From: Treponema sp.
GTDB lineage: Bacteria; Spirochaetota; Spirochaetia; Treponematales; Breznakiellaceae
Direction: 5' to 3'
Length of the DNA stretch: 7,028 nt
Assembly (NCBI GenBank): GCA_031267115.1
Contig: JAIRZS010000220.1
Coordinates: forward strand, 1 to 7,028
Both the position numbers and the translations under genes were made by a program. Below the pieces are notes generated by a model. That model was not told the origin of the DNA. It saw only the letters and a program-made list of their open reading frames with translations, and searched no databases. Positions 6,003 through 7,028 of the stretch are shown piece after piece (the first letter of the stretch is position 1; every line of letters starts with the position of its first letter).

Positions 6003-6119
6003 GTAGTTATTCAGTCTGCACTTGCCAACAATTGCCAGGCGGGGCATCTCGAAACAAATGACAGTTTTTCCCGGCGGAGAAGGTCCGGACCCCCCCGTTC
6101 AAGTGGACTGAATAATTAC
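6003..6119. mobile_element. MITE-like element, copy 2 (at regulator start)
   Basis: A 117-bp element with terminal inverted repeats GTAGTTATTCAGTC (6003-6016) and GACTGAATAATTAC (6106-6119; complement GTAATTATTCAGTC), matching at 13 of 14 bases. The flanking 8-mers CATAGTTT (5995-6002) and CATCCTTT (6120-6127) match at 6 of 8, consistent with an aged 8-bp target duplication. It has no ORF. It is homologous to the element at 3440-3611 in inverted orientation: both contain a TTGGCAATTRTTGGCA-like block next to one end and TTGAACG(A/G)GGGGGTC. It also holds a palindrome GGTCCGGACC (6082-6091). The left duplication includes the regulator's start codon (5995-5997), so the insertion sits where that gene's ribosome-binding site should be. 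Confidence 0.8.
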
Positions 6120-6281
6120 CATCCTTTTTTTCTTTGGTTTTTCATAACGCGCTATCCGGGAGGCTTGCTATAACATAGCAGCCGCCTTCCGTGACCCTAA
6201 GGTAATAATATTTACTAAAATAGTCAAGAAAATACTTTATTGAAAAAGTCAGGATATTGCGACCAGCAGTGAATATTGGGG
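6120..6281. other. Intergenic stretch without gene
   Basis: AT-rich DNA between the MITE-like element and the repeat module. There is a small stem, GGC-t-TGCTAT / ATAGCA-GCC, near 6162-6183. On the minus strand TTGACT (6222-6227) could be a -35 for the regulator, but no good -10 lies 16-18 bases downstream. No coding potential is evident. Confidence 0.5.
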
Positions 6282-6390
6282 ACGCGCAAGGGATTGGAGG
6301 GGTTTAGCCACGGCGCGGAGTGCCGGGGCCGGAGCGATAGCGGAGCCCCGCAAAGCCCGGTCCGGACGCCAAAGGCGTGCGGATGCGCCC
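6282..6390 (+). repeat. Core repeat module, copy C
   Basis: It has the three conserved blocks of the core module at 485-579 and 1773-1863: ACGCGCAAGGGATTGGAG at the start, CAAAGCCCGGTCC near 6351-6363, and GGATGCGCCC at 6381-6390. The intervening hairpins are different in sequence, as expected if structure rather than sequence is kept: GGGGC...GCCCC around a GGAGCGATAGCGGA loop, and GACGCC-aaa-GGCGTG. It lies 48 bases upstream of the fabV -35, in the same orientation as fabV. The block order GGGAT-GGAG ... AAAGCCCGG resembles, from memory, the Flavo-1 structured RNA reported in Bacteroidetes and some spirochaetes; that assignment is only a suggestion. Confidence 0.75.
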
Positions 6391-6438
6391 GGAAAGAAAA
6401 ACTCTACTCTTGTCCCGAAGATCCGAAGATCGGTTCCC

Positions 6439-6466
6439 TTGACATTTTCCGCAAAATGAGTATATT
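6439..6466 (+). promoter_or_regulatory. fabV promoter (sigma-70 type)
   Basis: TTGACA (6439-6444, perfect -35), a 16-base spacer, and TATATT (6461-6466, 5 of 6 of the -10). Transcription would start near 6473, leaving a leader of about 36 bases before the fabV ATG. A second, perfect TATAAT at 6467-6472 has no -35 at a suitable distance. Confidence 0.75.
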
Positions 6467-6467
6467 T

Positions 6468-6498
6468 ATAATGACAATTTTTATAATTTTGTCATAAT
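6468..6498 (+). promoter_or_regulatory. Dyad-symmetric site over the fabV transcription start (candidate operator)
   Basis: ATAATGACAA (6468-6477) and TTGTCATAAT (6489-6498) are inverted at 9 of 10 positions, with a perfect ATGACAA/TTGTCAT core and an 11-base AT-rich centre. The site covers the predicted start point, the usual place for a repressor operator. The cognate regulator is unknown. Formation of an mRNA hairpin is less likely, given the weak AT stem. Confidence 0.55.
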
Positions 6499-6508
6499 GG
6501 AGTTGTAT

Positions 6509-7028
6509 ATGATCCTGAAACCCATGGTCCGCAACAATATCTGCCTCAACAGCCATCCCGGGGGCTGCGCGAAGGTGGTGCGGGGCGAGATTGACTACGC
6601 GAGGAAAGCGCTGGCCGGAGAAACCGGGGAGGGCGCGCCGAAGCTGGTCCTGGTGATAGGCTGTTCTACAGGCTACGGGCTGGCGAGTCGCATTGTTTCC
6701 GCCTTTGGATACGGCGCGGCTACTGTGGGAGTTTCTTTCGAAAAGGCCGGTTCCGCCACGAAGACCGGGACCCCGGGCTGGTACAACAACGCGGCTTTCG
6801 GCGCGGAGGCCTCGGCGGCCGGCATCCCGCATAAAACCCTGGACGGCGACGCCTTTTCGGACGGGATGAAGGCCCGGGCTGCGGAGGCGATCCGCGAGAC
6901 GGCGGCTGAAGCGGGGCTGCCCGCCCAGGCGGACCTGGTGATCTATTCCCTGGCCTCCCCGGTCAGGACGGACCCCAGGGACGGAACGCTGTACAGGTCG
7001 GTGATCAAGCCGGTGGGCGGGGCCTATT
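6509..7028 (+). CDS. fabV: Trans-2-enoyl-CoA/ACP reductase FabV (TER), 5' part, cut by window end
   Basis: NADH-dependent enzyme reducing the trans-2 double bond of enoyl thioesters, the last step of fatty-acid elongation or of butyryl-CoA formation. The first 173 codons are present of a family length near 400. The N-terminus MILKPMVRNNICLNSHPGGC is diagnostic for FabV/TER. The Rossmann nucleotide loop is GCSTGYG (51-57), and SFEKAG (76-81) holds the acidic residue (Glu78) that the family uses to prefer NADH. TPGWYNNAAF (88-97), DGDAFSD (112-118) and YSLASPVRTDP (146-156) follow. The catalytic Tyr-X8-Lys lies beyond the edge. GGAG (6499-6502), 6 bases before the ATG at 6509, supports the start. 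It is transcribed divergently from the regulator, xylB, xylA and alr, with its own promoter and candidate operator. Confidence 0.96.
   Translation, partial: MILKPMVRNNICLNSHPGGCAKVVRGEIDYARKALAGETGEGAPKLVLVIGCSTGYGLASRIVSAFGYGAATVGVSFEKAGSATKTGTPGWYNNAAFGAEASAAGIPHKTLDGDAFSDGMKARAAEAIRETAAEAGLPAQADLVIYSLASPVRTDPRDGTLYRSVIKPVGGAY

Noticed and set aside
5998..6031. Promoter within the MITE-like end for the regulator (TTGGCA, 17 bases, TACAAA)
   Set aside because: The -10 match is weak and lies only 2 bases before the ATG, placing the start point inside the coding sequence.
6404..6832. Minus-strand ORF opposite fabV
   Set aside because: Overlaps the well-supported fabV start and its promoter; the translation is arginine-rich and motif-free, as expected for an antisense frame.

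Overview
The window looks like chromosomal DNA of a moderately GC-rich spirochaete, most likely a Treponema. The best pointer is the partial fabV at the right edge: its N-terminus (MxxKPMVRNNICLNxHP, then GCSxGYGLASR and SFEKAGSxTKxGTPGWYNN) closely follows the Treponema denticola trans-2-enoyl-CoA reductase as I remember it. The high density of palindromic repeats and small mobile-element remnants suggests one of the repeat-rich (for example termite-gut) treponemes. That is inference from memory, not a database result.

Layout, left to right. Positions 1-375 hold no convincing gene, only short repeats. Positions 376-579 are a hairpin-rich composite repeat. alr (alanine racemase, minus strand) occupies 588-1724 and has a strong promoter abutting its start codon. 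A second, inverted copy of the composite repeat (1773-2066) fills most of the alr-xylA gap. xylA (2073-3422) and xylB (3620-5110) are on the minus strand, with xylB transcribed first. They are separated by a 172-bp element with terminal inverted repeats (MITE-like). A run of four hairpins (5142-5287) lies between xylB and an atypical LuxR/NarL-type regulator (5326-5997, minus). A second MITE-like element (6003-6119) ends 5 bases before that regulator's start codon. A third copy of the core repeat module (6282-6390) and a well-formed promoter with a dyad-symmetric site precede fabV (6509 to the window end, plus strand, truncated).

Function: XylA and XylB convert D-xylose to D-xylulose and then D-xylulose 5-phosphate, feeding the pentose phosphate pathway. 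The regulator just upstream on the same strand could control them, but this rests on position alone. Alr supplies D-alanine for the cell wall. FabV is an NADH-dependent enoyl-thioester reductase of fatty-acid or butyrate metabolism. These are ordinary housekeeping and catabolic genes.

The interesting material is between the genes: (i) a modular structured repeat in three copies, two of them an inverted pair bracketing alr, and two lying just upstream of and co-oriented with a promoter; (ii) two homologous MITE-like elements sharing GTA(A/G)NTATTCAGTC-type ends and degenerate 8-bp flanking duplications, one inside the xylB-xylA unit and one at the regulator's start codon; (iii) a probable leaderless alr mRNA; (iv) a receiver domain lacking its phosphorylation residues. 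I see no CRISPR array, tRNA, rRNA or evident new defence or biosynthetic system.
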